A stretch of DNA of 64,000 nucleotides, from positions 23,092-87,091 of the forward strand of contig MGUA01000033.1 in NCBI GenBank assembly GCA_001799735.1, given 5' to 3'. Below, one piece after another: positions 20,053 to 28,540 of the stretch. The notes under the pieces are model-generated. The model had not been told where the DNA came from, searched no databases, and saw only the letters and a program-made list of their open reading frames with translations. This DNA is from Elusimicrobia bacterium GWB2_63_22 (GTDB lineage: Bacteria > Elusimicrobiota > Elusimicrobia > Elusimicrobiales > UBA9959). Every line of letters begins with the position of its first letter. The stretch's first letter is position 1. The translations under genes and the position numbers were made by a program.

Positions 20053-20175
20053 GTCGCGGGGACAGGGTTAGCAAAACCCTGTCGGAGGTCCGAGCTTGCG
20101 TAAGCGCGAGGACCGAGACGGGGAGTGGCGAGCACGGTGTGCGAGACCACGTTTTTGCGTTCCTGTCCCCGCGGC
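20053..20175 (+). repeat. Structured intergenic element, copy 1
   Basis: This element is about 123 bases and is closed by a 14-bp outer stem (20053-20066 with 20162-20175, one G-T pair). The core (20065-20163, 99 bases) folds into several helices. These are GGGTT/AACCC with loop AGCAA; GGTCC/GGACC enclosing GCTT-GCGT-AAGC; GTGG/CCAC enclosing GCAC-GGT-GTGC; and a short ACG/CGT hairpin around a T-run. Internal loops are rich in GA and GAGA. Copy 2 at 40065-40197 (minus) is identical at 95 of 99 core positions, and all four differences are compensatory. It lies 77 bases after the DUF4254 pair and 25 bases before the second GT9 gene. No known RNA family is recognised. Confidence 0.85.
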
Positions 20176-20200
20176 GGGCGCATACTACAGATTTAAAACG

Positions 20201-21139
20201 ATGGGACCTGGGATACTGGTAATAGTTTATAAAGGAATAGGCGACGTGATACTCACCACGCCGCTGCTCCGCGCCCTCAAGAAAGGCATCCCGGACGCCC
20301 GCATCTATTTCCTCACCCGCCGCCCCTCCGCCAAGATACTCGAAGGCAACCCCAACCTCGCCGGCATCTTCTACCGCGAGGACAAGCCCCTATCGGCCAT
20401 CCGCCGCGCCGGCATAGACATCTCCATCGACTTCATGCGCTCCTCCTCGTCGGGCTTCTTCGCCCGCTTCTCCGGCGCCCAGAAGCGCATCGCCTTCCAT
20501 TACCCCGCGGGCTGGCTGTTCCATAACACCATGCCCGCCAAGCGCGAGGACAACGCCTACACCGTCTTCGACCGCCTCCAGCTGCTGGAGCCGCTGGGCA
20601 TACCGCACGACGGGGCCAAGCCAGACCTCGCCTTCGCCCCCGAGAACGCGGCCCGGGCGGACGCCTTCCTCGCCGGCCTACCCCCCGCCCCCCTCACCGT
20701 CACCTTCGACATCACCAGTCCGCGCGACCACCGCCGCTGGGCGCCGGAAAATTTCGCAAAGCTGGCAGACAGGCTGAAGGCCGACTATGGCGCGCGCGTG
20801 GTCTTTCTCTGGGGCCCCGGCGAACTGGACTACGTAAAGGACGCCATGGCCCTGTCCTCGGGCGGGCATATCCTGGCCCCCGATTTTGACCTGCTCGACC
20901 TGGCCGCCCTCCTGAAAAGGACCTCCCTGCACGTAGGCACCAGTTCCGCGCCCATGCACCTGGCCGTCAGCCAGAGCACTCCCACCTTCACCGTCTACGC
21001 GCCCCAGAACTCCCCCGCCAGCTGGACCCCGCCGGGCCCGGAACATTCCTGGGTACAGGGCGAGCTGGCCTCCCTGCCTTTCGAAGCGGCCTGGGAACGG
21101 CTGGCGGCGCACCTGAAGGCCCTGGGAGCGGTTAAATGA
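20201..21139 (+). CDS. GT9 heptosyltransferase-like protein
   Basis: This is a standard-length (312 residues) GT9-family glycosyltransferase. The start at 20201 is chosen because MGPGILVIVYKGIGDVILTT is the normal GT9 opening; an upstream in-frame ATG would translate the structured repeat. Motifs include SIDFMRSSSSGFFARFSGA in the acceptor half and HVGTSSAPMHLAVSQSTP in the donor half. The family's usual SDSGP is replaced by TSSAP. It overlaps lpxK as ATGA. Likely an LPS core sugar transferase; the exact sugar is unknown. Confidence 0.88.
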   Translation: MGPGILVIVYKGIGDVILTTPLLRALKKGIPDARIYFLTRRPSAKILEGNPNLAGIFYREDKPLSAIRRAGIDISIDFMRSSSSGFFARFSGAQKRIAFHYPAGWLFHNTMPAKREDNAYTVFDRLQLLEPLGIPHDGAKPDLAFAPENAARADAFLAGLPPAPLTVTFDITSPRDHRRWAPENFAKLADRLKADYGARVVFLWGPGELDYVKDAMALSSGGHILAPDFDLLDLAALLKRTSLHVGTSSAPMHLAVSQSTPTFTVYAPQNSPASWTPPGPEHSWVQGELASLPFEAAWERLAAHLKALGAVK

Positions 21140-22254
21140 CGAACACCCCCCTCTCGCCGGAAAAAGTGCGCAACGCCCTTAGGCGCCACCTGCCCGGCCG
21201 CCTGCTGCTCAGCTCCCTCTCTCTGGTTTACGCGGCCGCGATAAAGACCCGCAAAGGCCTCTACGCTTCGGGCGCCCTGCGCTCGCGCTCCCTGCCCGCT
21301 CCCGTGATCTGCTTCGGCAATATCTCGGCCGGCGGCACCGGCAAAACCTCCACCGTCGTGGCCGTGGCCCGGGAGCTGGCGCTCTCCGGCCGGAAGCCCG
21401 CCGTGCTGATCCGCGGCTACCGCCGGGCCGCGCGCTCCTCTTCCGTCACCGTGCTCGCCAAGGGCCGCTCCTTCTCGCTGGCGCAGACCGGCGACGAGGC
21501 CCTGATGCTGTACCGCATGCTCGAGGACTCCGGCGTGCCGGTGGTGGTTTCTTCCGACAGGTACCGGGCGGGGCTGGCCGCGCTGGAGCTGGGCGCGGAC
21601 ATCCTGCTCATGGACGACGGCTTCCAGCATTTCGCGCTCAAGCGCGACGCCGACGTGGTGCTCGTCAACGCCACCTCCCCCTTCTCCGAAGACCGCGTGC
21701 TCCCCTACGGCAACCTGCGCGAGCCGGCCTCGGGTCTCGCCCGGGCCGCCGCGGTAGTGATCACCCACTGCGAGCAGGTCTCCCAGTCCGCCATCGACGA
21801 CCTGCGCGCCGAGATCCGCGACATCAATCCCGGCGCCAGGATAATCGAGAGCATGCATTCCCCCGAAAAATTCCTGGACCCGGCCACGGCCCGCCCGGTG
21901 GACCTGGCCGCCATACACGGCCGGCCCGCCGTCGCCCTTTCCGCGATAGGCGACCCGGCCTCCTTCGAGGCCGCGCTGGGCAAACTCAAGATAGAGCTGC
22001 GCCAGATCTGGCGCTACCCGGACCACCACGCCTTCACCCTGGCCGAGCTCGCCTCGGCCCACCAGTCGCGCGGCGGCCTGCCGCTGATAACCACCTACAA
22101 GGATTTCGCGCGCTTCCCGCAGGGCTGGCAGGAGACGCTCAAGAGCGGCGTGCTGATCTTCTCGGTCAAGATAGTCTTTCTCTGCGACGGCTGGAAGAAC
22201 CTGATGCGGCTGGTGGAGCGCGTCTCTTCCCCCGCGGCCCCGGAGCAACCCTGA
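21136..22254 (+). CDS. lpxK: Tetraacyldisaccharide 4'-kinase LpxK
   Basis: LpxK phosphorylates the 4' position of the lipid A disaccharide at the inner membrane. The 372-residue protein has an N-terminal membrane-associated helix, a P-loop ISAGGTGKTSTVVAVA, and the typical ILMDDGFQHFALKRD and DRVLPYGNLREP segments. A C-terminal lobe has YPDHHAFTLAEL. Its stop shares one base with the start of gmhB. Confidence 0.95.
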   Translation: MTNTPLSPEKVRNALRRHLPGRLLLSSLSLVYAAAIKTRKGLYASGALRSRSLPAPVICFGNISAGGTGKTSTVVAVARELALSGRKPAVLIRGYRRAARSSSVTVLAKGRSFSLAQTGDEALMLYRMLEDSGVPVVVSSDRYRAGLAALELGADILLMDDGFQHFALKRDADVVLVNATSPFSEDRVLPYGNLREPASGLARAAAVVITHCEQVSQSAIDDLRAEIRDINPGARIIESMHSPEKFLDPATARPVDLAAIHGRPAVALSAIGDPASFEAALGKLKIELRQIWRYPDHHAFTLAELASAHQSRGGLPLITTYKDFARFPQGWQETLKSGVLIFSVKIVFLCDGWKNLMRLVERVSSPAAPEQP

Positions 22255-22826
22255 TGCGCGCCTGGCCCCCCAGACCCGCGCGCGGCAGCAGGGCCCCGGC
22301 GGCCTTTCTGGACCGCGACGGGACGCTTAACCGCGACAGGGCGGGCGCCTATGTAACCTCCCTGGAGCAGTTCAAGATCTACGCCGGCGTGCCGGCCGCG
22401 CTGCGCCTGCTGGCGGCCAAAGGCTACCGCCTGGTAGTGGTCACCAACCAGTCGGCAATAGCCCGCGGCTACATGAGCCTGGCCGTTTCAAAAGCGATAA
22501 ATTTGAAGCTGGTGCGCGAGCTGCGCAAGGCGGGCGTAAAACTGGACGGCGTCTATTTCTGTCCGCACGCCCCCGACGCCGGCTGCAGGTGCCGCAAGCC
22601 GCGCCCCGGCCTGATAAAGGAAGCCGTGAAGGACCTGGCCATAGACATGGCAAGGTCTTTCGTGGCCGGCGACAAAGCCTGCGATCTCGACCTGGCCAAA
22701 GCCGCCGGGCTGAAGGGCCTGCTGGTGCTGACAGGCCAGGGCAAGGCCGCCGGGCGAACAGGTTTTGCCAGCCTCCTGGCCCTGGCCAGGGCGGTACCCG
22801 CAGTTAAAACAAAGGAAGGATCATGA
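22254..22826 (+). CDS. gmhB: Heptose-1,7-bisphosphate 7-phosphatase GmhB
   Basis: GmhB removes the 7-phosphate from D-glycero-D-manno-heptose bisphosphate in ADP-heptose synthesis. The 190-residue HAD protein has FLDRDGTLNRD (nucleophile Asp), VVVTNQSAIARGY and FVAGDKACDLDLAKAAG. A zinc loop CPHAPDAGCRCRKP is typical of GmhB. As the only HAD phosphatase in the LPS cluster, it might also cover the missing Kdo-8-P phosphatase step, but this is speculation. Confidence 0.92.
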   Translation: MRAWPPRPARGSRAPAAFLDRDGTLNRDRAGAYVTSLEQFKIYAGVPAALRLLAAKGYRLVVVTNQSAIARGYMSLAVSKAINLKLVRELRKAGVKLDGVYFCPHAPDAGCRCRKPRPGLIKEAVKDLAIDMARSFVAGDKACDLDLAKAAGLKGLLVLTGQGKAAGRTGFASLLALARAVPAVKTKEGS

Positions 22827-23374
22827 AGAAACGCGTTTTCATCTCGATGATACTCAGCGTGGTAGCCCTGGCCGTTTCCCGGCCGGACAGCGGCGCCTTC
22901 TACTGGGCCGGGGCCGCCCTGATGCTGCTGGGCCAGCTCATCCGCCTGGCCGCCAGCGCCGCCATAGTCAAATCAAAAACGCTGACCATGCGCGGGCCTT
23001 ACGCCGTGGTGCGCAACCCGCTCTACCTCGGCACCCTCGTCATGACCGGCGGCATGATGCTCGCCATGACCTCCACCGCCAAGCCCGCCCTCACCGCGGC
23101 CCTCTGGCTGGGCGTGGGCGCGGCGTTCGCCTGGATCTACTGGGTGACCATAAAGGCCGAGGAGGCGTTTCTCCGCTCGACGTACGGCCAGGCCTTCGAG
23201 GACTACTGCAGGGCGGTGCCGGCCATACTGGCCTGCCCCTGCAAGTTCGGCTCCTTCTTTGAAACCGAGGCCTACTCCAGGGAAGTTTTCATCAAGAACA
23301 AGGAATGGCGCGGCCTCTCGGGGCTGGCGGCCATCCTGGTCATACTCTACCTGAAGCTCCACTATGGCTATTAA
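22823..23374 (+). CDS. Membrane methyltransferase of ICMT/PEMT type
   Basis: The 183-residue protein has four to five membrane helices and the hallmark MRGPYAVVRNPLYLGTLVM followed by EEAFLRSTYGQAFEDYC, typical of the isoprenylcysteine carboxyl methyltransferase / phospholipid methyltransferase superfamily. These enzymes use S-adenosylmethionine at the membrane face. Bacterial members act on diverse lipids and the substrate here is unknown. It overlaps gmhB (ATGA) and the next gene by 11 bases, so it is firmly in the LPS operon. Confidence 0.85.
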   Translation: MKKRVFISMILSVVALAVSRPDSGAFYWAGAALMLLGQLIRLAASAAIVKSKTLTMRGPYAVVRNPLYLGTLVMTGGMMLAMTSTAKPALTAALWLGVGAAFAWIYWVTIKAEEAFLRSTYGQAFEDYCRAVPAILACPCKFGSFFETEAYSREVFIKNKEWRGLSGLAAILVILYLKLHYGY

Positions 23375-24173
23375 AACCCTCCTGCTGCTCCTGGCCTGCT
23401 GCCTGCCCGCCGCCGCGGGCGAGGACTTGGCCCATCCCTACTGGTCGCTGCCCATTTCCACGGCAGCGGTCTCCGGCCCCGTCGCCGGCATAGTGGCCGG
23501 GGAGACCCTGGAGTACGATATCTACTGGGGCGCCATTTACGTCGGCAAGTCCTTCCTGCGGGTGGACGGGGTGGTGAACGTGTCCTCGCGCCCGGCCTGG
23601 CATATAGTTTCCGAGGCGAAGTCGGGCTCCTTCCTGGCCAACTTTTACAAGGTCGCGGACCGCAACGACGCGTGGATGGACGTGGAGGACCTGAGCTCCT
23701 ACGGCTACTACAAGAAGATCTCCGAGGGGAGTCATTTCTACAACGAGTGGGTGGTCTTCGACCTGCCCAACAGGCGGTTCTACGGCGAGAAGGTCAACAA
23801 AAAGCGCCAGCGCAATACTGTCGAAGGCCCCATGGAAAAACCGGCCAACGACGTGCTCTCCTCCCTCTACCGCATGCGGGGCATGAACCTGCAGCCCGGC
23901 GCCGACATAGAGCTGGATGTGAATACCAAGCGGGACTGGCGCATCCGGATAAAGGCCGGCAAGCGCGAGAAGATCTCCACGCCCTACGGCAAGAAGCAGT
24001 GCCTTAAGTTCGAGCCTATGGCCGGGGAAGAAGGGATCTTCGTGGCCAAGAAGGGCCGCCGCATGCTGGTCTGGCTGACCGACGACGAGCTCAAGGTCCC
24101 CATGCTGCTGAAGGCCGAGATCTTCATAGGCTCGGTCACCGCCAAGCTGGTGCGCCGCGTTATCAGGCCCTGA
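23364..24173 (+). CDS. Secreted DUF3108 protein
   Basis: The 269-residue protein has a signal peptide (IKTLLLLLACCLPAAAG) and a beta-rich body. The start of the body, GETLEYDIYWGAIYVGKSFL, is the signature of DUF3108 (periplasmic proteins related in fold to outer-membrane lipid-binding barrels). The middle contains NDVLSSLYRMRGMNLQPG, also conserved in the family. The function is unknown. Placement between LPS synthesis genes suggests envelope biogenesis. It is the last gene before a new promoter at 24221. Confidence 0.85.
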   Translation: MAIKTLLLLLACCLPAAAGEDLAHPYWSLPISTAAVSGPVAGIVAGETLEYDIYWGAIYVGKSFLRVDGVVNVSSRPAWHIVSEAKSGSFLANFYKVADRNDAWMDVEDLSSYGYYKKISEGSHFYNEWVVFDLPNRRFYGEKVNKKRQRNTVEGPMEKPANDVLSSLYRMRGMNLQPGADIELDVNTKRDWRIRIKAGKREKISTPYGKKQCLKFEPMAGEEGIFVAKKGRRMLVWLTDDELKVPMLLKAEIFIGSVTAKLVRRVIRP

Positions 24174-24220
24174 CGCCCTTTTTCCTCCCCCCGCCCCGCC
24201 CGTAGCCCGCCGCGGCTTTT

Positions 24221-24229
24221 TGTTATAAT
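24221..24229 (+). promoter_or_regulatory. Extended -10 promoter abutting hldA
   Basis: TGTTATAAT is a perfect extended -10 box. The hldA ATG lies at 24239, only 10 bases past the box, so the transcript would be leaderless or nearly so. There is no Shine-Dalgarno. This suggests a separate transcription start for hldA-kdsB-pyrG-kdsA and later genes. Confidence 0.65.
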
Positions 24230-24238
24230 ATTTATATT

Positions 24239-25255
24239 ATGACAAAGGCCGGATTCAAACGCCTCTCCTCCGCGGTCGCTGGCTTCCGCGGCCGCCGCAT
24301 CGCCGTCTTCGGCGACATGATGCTGGACCGCTACATCAAAGGTTCAGTAAAGCGCATTTCCCCCGAAGCCCCCGTGCCGGTGGTGCGGGTCACTTCCGAA
24401 GCCACCGTCTGCGGCGGCGCGGCCAATGTGGCCGTCAACATAGCCGCCCTGGGCGCCGTGCCCCGGCTGATCTCCGTCACGGGCCGCGACGCCGCGGCCG
24501 CGGAATTCCGCGACCTGCTCGACAGCTCCGGCATCGCGCACGACGCCCTGATCCACGACGACAATTTCCCCACCATCGAGAAGACCCGGGTGATAGCCGA
24601 GCACCAGCAGGTGGTGCGCTTCGACCGCGAAACCCCCGGCAACATGTCCCACGCCGCGCGCCGGGCCGCCCTGGCCTCCCTCGCCGCCGAGCTCAAGGCC
24701 GGCTGCCAGGCGGTCATACTTTCGGATTACGGCAAAGGCCTGCTGGAGCCCGGCACCATAAAGACAGCCATAGGGATGGCCCTAAAGCGCGGCGTGCCGG
24801 TCTTCGTGGACCCCAAGGTAGAGCATTTCCTGCTGTACCGCGGCGTCTCCTGCCTGACCCCCAACACGGCCGAAGCTTACGGCGGCATGCGCCTGACCCA
24901 GAAGGACGGCCAGGACGCCGCCGAGGCGCTGGGGCGCGCCATCCTGCAGCGGCTCGCCTGCCGCTCGCTGCTGATAACGCAGGGCGAGCACGGCATGACC
25001 CTTTTTCAGCGCGCCGGCCGGTCGGCCAGCAGCGCGCACATCCCCACCCGGGCGCGCGAGGTCTTCGACGTCACCGGCGCGGGCGACACCGTTATTTCCA
25101 CGCTGGCGCTCACCTGGGCGGCCGGCGCCACCCCCGAGGAAGCCGCCACGGCGGCTAATTTCGCCGCCGGCATAGTGGTGGGCAAGCTCGGTACCGCTTC
25201 GGTCAGCGCTGAAGAACTCCTGGAGAGCGCGAGGTCATGGATAAAGACTGCCTGA
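24239..25255 (+). CDS. hldA: Heptose-7-phosphate kinase HldA (HldE N-domain)
   Basis: This ribokinase-family enzyme phosphorylates D-glycero-D-manno-heptose-7-phosphate at C1. The 338-residue protein has FGDMMLDRYIKGSVKRISPE, CGGAANVAVNIAALGA, DPKVEHFLLYRGVSCLTPN and the catalytic VTGAGDTVIS. It has only the kinase half of E. coli HldE; the cytidylyl/adenylyl-transferase half is absent and must be encoded elsewhere. Its end overlaps kdsB by 19 bases. Confidence 0.93.
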   Translation: MTKAGFKRLSSAVAGFRGRRIAVFGDMMLDRYIKGSVKRISPEAPVPVVRVTSEATVCGGAANVAVNIAALGAVPRLISVTGRDAAAAEFRDLLDSSGIAHDALIHDDNFPTIEKTRVIAEHQQVVRFDRETPGNMSHAARRAALASLAAELKAGCQAVILSDYGKGLLEPGTIKTAIGMALKRGVPVFVDPKVEHFLLYRGVSCLTPNTAEAYGGMRLTQKDGQDAAEALGRAILQRLACRSLLITQGEHGMTLFQRAGRSASSAHIPTRAREVFDVTGAGDTVISTLALTWAAGATPEEAATAANFAAGIVVGKLGTASVSAEELLESARSWIKTA

Positions 25256-25980
25256 TAGTCATACCGGCCCGCTACGGGTCCCAGCGTTTCCCCGGCAAGG
25301 TGCTGGCTGGACTTGCGGGCAAACCCGTCATCCAGTGGTGCTGGGAGGCCGCCGTAAAAGCCGGCCTCGGCGAGGTGACCATAGCCACCGAGCATGAGGC
25401 GGTGCTCTCTTTCGCCCGCTCCATCGGCGCGAAGGCCGTGATGACCAGCCCGCGCTGCCAGTCCGGCACCGACCGGGTCTACGAGGCCTCCCGCGGCACC
25501 AGGGCGAAGTTCGTCATCAATATACAGGGCGACGAGCCGTTCATGACGGCGGCGACCCTTAAAAAAGCTTTCCGCAAGCTCAAGGCCTCCCCCTCCTGCC
25601 AGATAGGCACAGCCTGCGTCCGCATAAAGGACAAGGCGGACATAGCCAACCCCAACTGCGTCAAGGTCGCCATGAACAAGGAGGGCCGCGCGCTGTATTT
25701 CTCGCGCTGCGCCATTCCCTTCCACCACGGGCTTTCTGACCTTAAGGATTACCCTTACTACAAGCATTGCGGCTTCTACATCTACAGGCGCGAGGCCCTG
25801 GAGCGCTTCGTGAAGCTAAAGCCCAGCCCGCTGGAGCGGCTGGAGCGGCTGGAGCAGCTGCGCGCCCTGGAGAACGGGTTTAACATCTCGGTGGCCGAGG
25901 TGGCCCCGCTCGGCCCGGCGATAGACGCGCCGGAAGACCTGGCGGCCGCGGAAAGATTTCTGAAGAAAGCCGGGGGCTAG
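25237..25980 (+). CDS. kdsB: CMP-Kdo synthetase KdsB
   Basis: KdsB activates Kdo with CTP to give CMP-Kdo for WaaA. The 247-residue protein opens with the nucleotidyltransferase signature VIPARYGSQRFPGKVLA and has SGTDRVYEA, INIQGDEPFM, HCGFYIYRREALERFV and PSPLERLERLEQLRALENG, all family-typical. CTP synthase (pyrG) lies directly downstream, which fits the demand for CTP. Confidence 0.96.
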   Translation: MDKDCLIVIPARYGSQRFPGKVLAGLAGKPVIQWCWEAAVKAGLGEVTIATEHEAVLSFARSIGAKAVMTSPRCQSGTDRVYEASRGTRAKFVINIQGDEPFMTAATLKKAFRKLKASPSCQIGTACVRIKDKADIANPNCVKVAMNKEGRALYFSRCAIPFHHGLSDLKDYPYYKHCGFYIYRREALERFVKLKPSPLERLERLEQLRALENGFNISVAEVAPLGPAIDAPEDLAAAERFLKKAGG

Positions 25981-26048
25981 CCCTCCGGCCGGGCCGCCCG
26001 CGGGGGACGGCTCTTTCGGGACTTCGGCGCTTTAGCGCAGGGAGAAAA

Positions 26049-27674
26049 ATGACAAGATATATCTTCGTGACCGGCGGTGTGGTAAGTTCGCTCGGCAAGG
26101 GCATCACCGCGGCCTCCATAGGCCGCCTGCTTAAAGCGCACGGGCTTTCCGTCACCATCATGAAATGCGACCCGTACATCAACGTGGACGCCGGCACGAT
26201 GGCCCCGTTCCAGCACGGCGAGGTGTTCGTCACCGACGACGGCGCCGAGACCGACCTGGACCTGGGCTACTACGAACGCTTTCTCGGCATCGACACCGGC
26301 CGCGCCAACATCATGACCGCCGGGCAGATCTACCAGACCGTCATCGCCCGCGAGCGCGAGGGCAGCTACCTCGGCCAGACGGTGCAGGTCATCCCCCATA
26401 TCACCGACGAGATCAAGCGCCGCTTCGTCAAGGCGGCCGAAGGTTTCGACATCGCCATCATAGAGATAGGCGGTACGGTGGGCGACATAGAGAGCCTCCC
26501 CTTCCTGGAAGCCGCCCGCCAGATGCGCCCCGACCGCACGCGCAACGACGTGCTGTATCTCCATGTGACGCTGGTACCGTACCTGTCCGCTTCCGACGAG
26601 CTCAAGACCAAGCCCACCCAGCATTCCGTCAACAAGCTGCGCGAGATCGGCATCGACCCGGACATCATAGTCTGCCGCGCCGAGAAGCCCCTGGCCAAGG
26701 ACATCAAGAACAAGATCGCCCTTTTCACCAGCGTGCCCCGGGAAGCCGTGGTGGACGCGGCCGACGCCGCCAGCATCTACGACGTGCCCTTCATGCTCAA
26801 GAAGCAGGGGCTCGACGAGCAGATCATGATGCTGCTGCGCCTGCGCAGCGGCAAATGGGATTTCGACGAATGGACCGAGTTCGTGGCCCGGCTCAAGACC
26901 GCCGCCTCGGCCCAGCCGGTGCGCATCGCCATAGCCGGCAAGTACACCAAGCTCAAGGACTCCTATAAATCCCTGGTGGAGGCCATCCAGCACGGCTGCA
27001 CGGCCAACGGGGTTAAAGCCGAACTGGACTACGTGGACGTCGAGGAAGAGAATTTCCAGGAAAAGCTGGCCAAGGCCGACGGCCTGATAGTGCCCGGCGG
27101 CTTCGGCGACCGCGGCATAGAGGGCAAGATAGAGGCCGTGCGCTACGCGCGCGAGCATGGGCTGCCTTTCATGGGCATCTGCCTCGGCATGCAGTGCGCC
27201 ACCATAGAGTTCGCCAGGAACGTCCTGGGCCTCAAGAACGCCCATTCCACCGAGTTCAATCCCAAGACCCCCCACCCGGTGGTGGACCTGATGGCGGCGC
27301 AGAAGGGCGTCACGGACAAGGGCGGCACCATGCGCCTGGGCGCCTGGCCCTGCGAGCTCAAGGCAGGGACCCTGGCCAGCAAGATCTACGGCGCCTCCGC
27401 CATCTCGGAGCGCCACCGCCACCGCTACGAGTTCAACTCCAAATATATCGCCCAGTATGAGAAGAAGGGCATGAAGGTCAGCGGCATGCACAAGAAGCTC
27501 AAGCTGCCCGAGATCGTGGAGATAAAGGACCACCCCTGGTTCGTCGGCGTGCAGTTCCATCCCGAGTTCAAGTCCAGGCCGCTGATGCCGCACCCGCTGT
27601 TCTTCAGTTTCGTCGCGGCGGCGATAAAGAACAAGGCCGCGGCCCGCAAGCCGGAAACCGCCAAAGCGCATTAA
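26049..27674 (+). CDS. pyrG: CTP synthase PyrG
   Basis: PyrG converts UTP to CTP using glutamine and ATP. The 541-residue protein has the synthetase N-domain (VTGGVVSSLGKGITAASIG, CDPYINVDAGTM) and a class I glutaminase C-domain with nucleophile Cys in MGICLGMQCATIEFARN and the His/Glu pair in VQFHPEFKSRP. AGGGAG precedes the ATG. It sits between kdsB and kdsA, an arrangement linking CTP supply to CMP-Kdo formation. Confidence 0.98.
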   Translation: MTRYIFVTGGVVSSLGKGITAASIGRLLKAHGLSVTIMKCDPYINVDAGTMAPFQHGEVFVTDDGAETDLDLGYYERFLGIDTGRANIMTAGQIYQTVIAREREGSYLGQTVQVIPHITDEIKRRFVKAAEGFDIAIIEIGGTVGDIESLPFLEAARQMRPDRTRNDVLYLHVTLVPYLSASDELKTKPTQHSVNKLREIGIDPDIIVCRAEKPLAKDIKNKIALFTSVPREAVVDAADAASIYDVPFMLKKQGLDEQIMMLLRLRSGKWDFDEWTEFVARLKTAASAQPVRIAIAGKYTKLKDSYKSLVEAIQHGCTANGVKAELDYVDVEEENFQEKLAKADGLIVPGGFGDRGIEGKIEAVRYAREHGLPFMGICLGMQCATIEFARNVLGLKNAHSTEFNPKTPHPVVDLMAAQKGVTDKGGTMRLGAWPCELKAGTLASKIYGASAISERHRHRYEFNSKYIAQYEKKGMKVSGMHKKLKLPEIVEIKDHPWFVGVQFHPEFKSRPLMPHPLFFSFVAAAIKNKAAARKPETAKAH

Positions 27675-27685
27675 AGGAGACCAGC

Positions 27686-28540
27686 GTGGCTAAACAGAAA
27701 ACAGTAAAAGCGGGCAGCGTGGTCTTCTCCAACGACCGCCCGCTGGTCTACATAGCCGGCCCCTGCGTGATAGAGACGCCCAAGTCCTACGCGGCGGAGG
27801 CGGTGGAGCTTAAAAAGGTCTTCTCGGCCCTTAAGACGCCCTTCGTATTGAAAGCCTCTTTCGACAAGGCCAACCGCACCTCCCATAACTCCTTCCGCGG
27901 CGTGGGTATGGAGAGCGCGCTGGACTTCCTGAAGGACCTCAAGAACCGGCTGGGCGTCACGCTGCTGGTGGACGTGCACGAGCCGGCCCAGGCCGCGCGC
28001 GTGGCCGAGGCCGCCGACATCCTGCAGATCCCCGCCTTCATGTGCCGGCAGACCGACCTGCTGTTCGCCTGCGCCGACACCGGCCGGACGGTCAACGTCA
28101 AGAAAGGCCAGTTCCTGTCCCCCTGGGAAGCCGAGAACATCGTCAAGAAACTCGAGAGCCGCGGCGCCAAGGGCATCATGCTCACCGAGCGCGGCTCCTC
28201 GTTCGGCTACGGCAACCTGGTGGTGGACATGCGCTCGCTGGAAATAATGAAGGATTTCGGCTACCCGGTCATCTTCGACTGCACCCACTCGGTGCAGCGC
28301 CCGGGCGGCCTGGGCACGGCCACCGGCGGCGACCGGCGCTTCATCCTGCCGCTGGCCAAGGCCGCGGCCTCGCTTAAGATAGCCGGCCTCTTCTTCGAGG
28401 CCCACCCGCGCCCCGAGAAGGCGCTTTCCGACGGGCCCAACTCGCTGCGGCTCGACTCCGTAAAGGCCATGGTCGCCGCGCTCAACCGCGTGGACCGGCT
28501 GGCCGCGGAACTACAGGACATAACAGGGGATATAAAATGA
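27686..28540 (+). CDS. kdsA: Kdo-8-phosphate synthase KdsA
   Basis: KdsA condenses PEP with arabinose-5-phosphate. The 284-residue protein starts with GTG preceded by AAAGGAGA. It carries YIAGPCVIE, in which Cys27 is the metal ligand of the metal-dependent (Aquifex-like) class rather than the Asn of the E. coli class. KASFDKANRTS, DVHEPAQAA, LQIPAFMCRQTDLL and FEAHPRPEKALSDGPNSL are further family motifs. It overlaps the next gene as ATGA. Confidence 0.97.
   Translation: MAKQKTVKAGSVVFSNDRPLVYIAGPCVIETPKSYAAEAVELKKVFSALKTPFVLKASFDKANRTSHNSFRGVGMESALDFLKDLKNRLGVTLLVDVHEPAQAARVAEAADILQIPAFMCRQTDLLFACADTGRTVNVKKGQFLSPWEAENIVKKLESRGAKGIMLTERGSSFGYGNLVVDMRSLEIMKDFGYPVIFDCTHSVQRPGGLGTATGGDRRFILPLAKAAASLKIAGLFFEAHPRPEKALSDGPNSLRLDSVKAMVAALNRVDRLAAELQDITGDIK

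Noticed and set aside
20053..20175. Integron attC site
   Set aside because: GTTAGC near one end recalls an attC core box, but the required GTTRRRY at the 3' end and matching RYYYAAC at the 5' end are absent, no integrase or cassettes are nearby, and the second copy keeps the core rather than the ends.
20096..20200. Extended N-terminus for the second GT9 gene
   Set aside because: It would translate the structured repeat; the GT9 fold starts at 20201.
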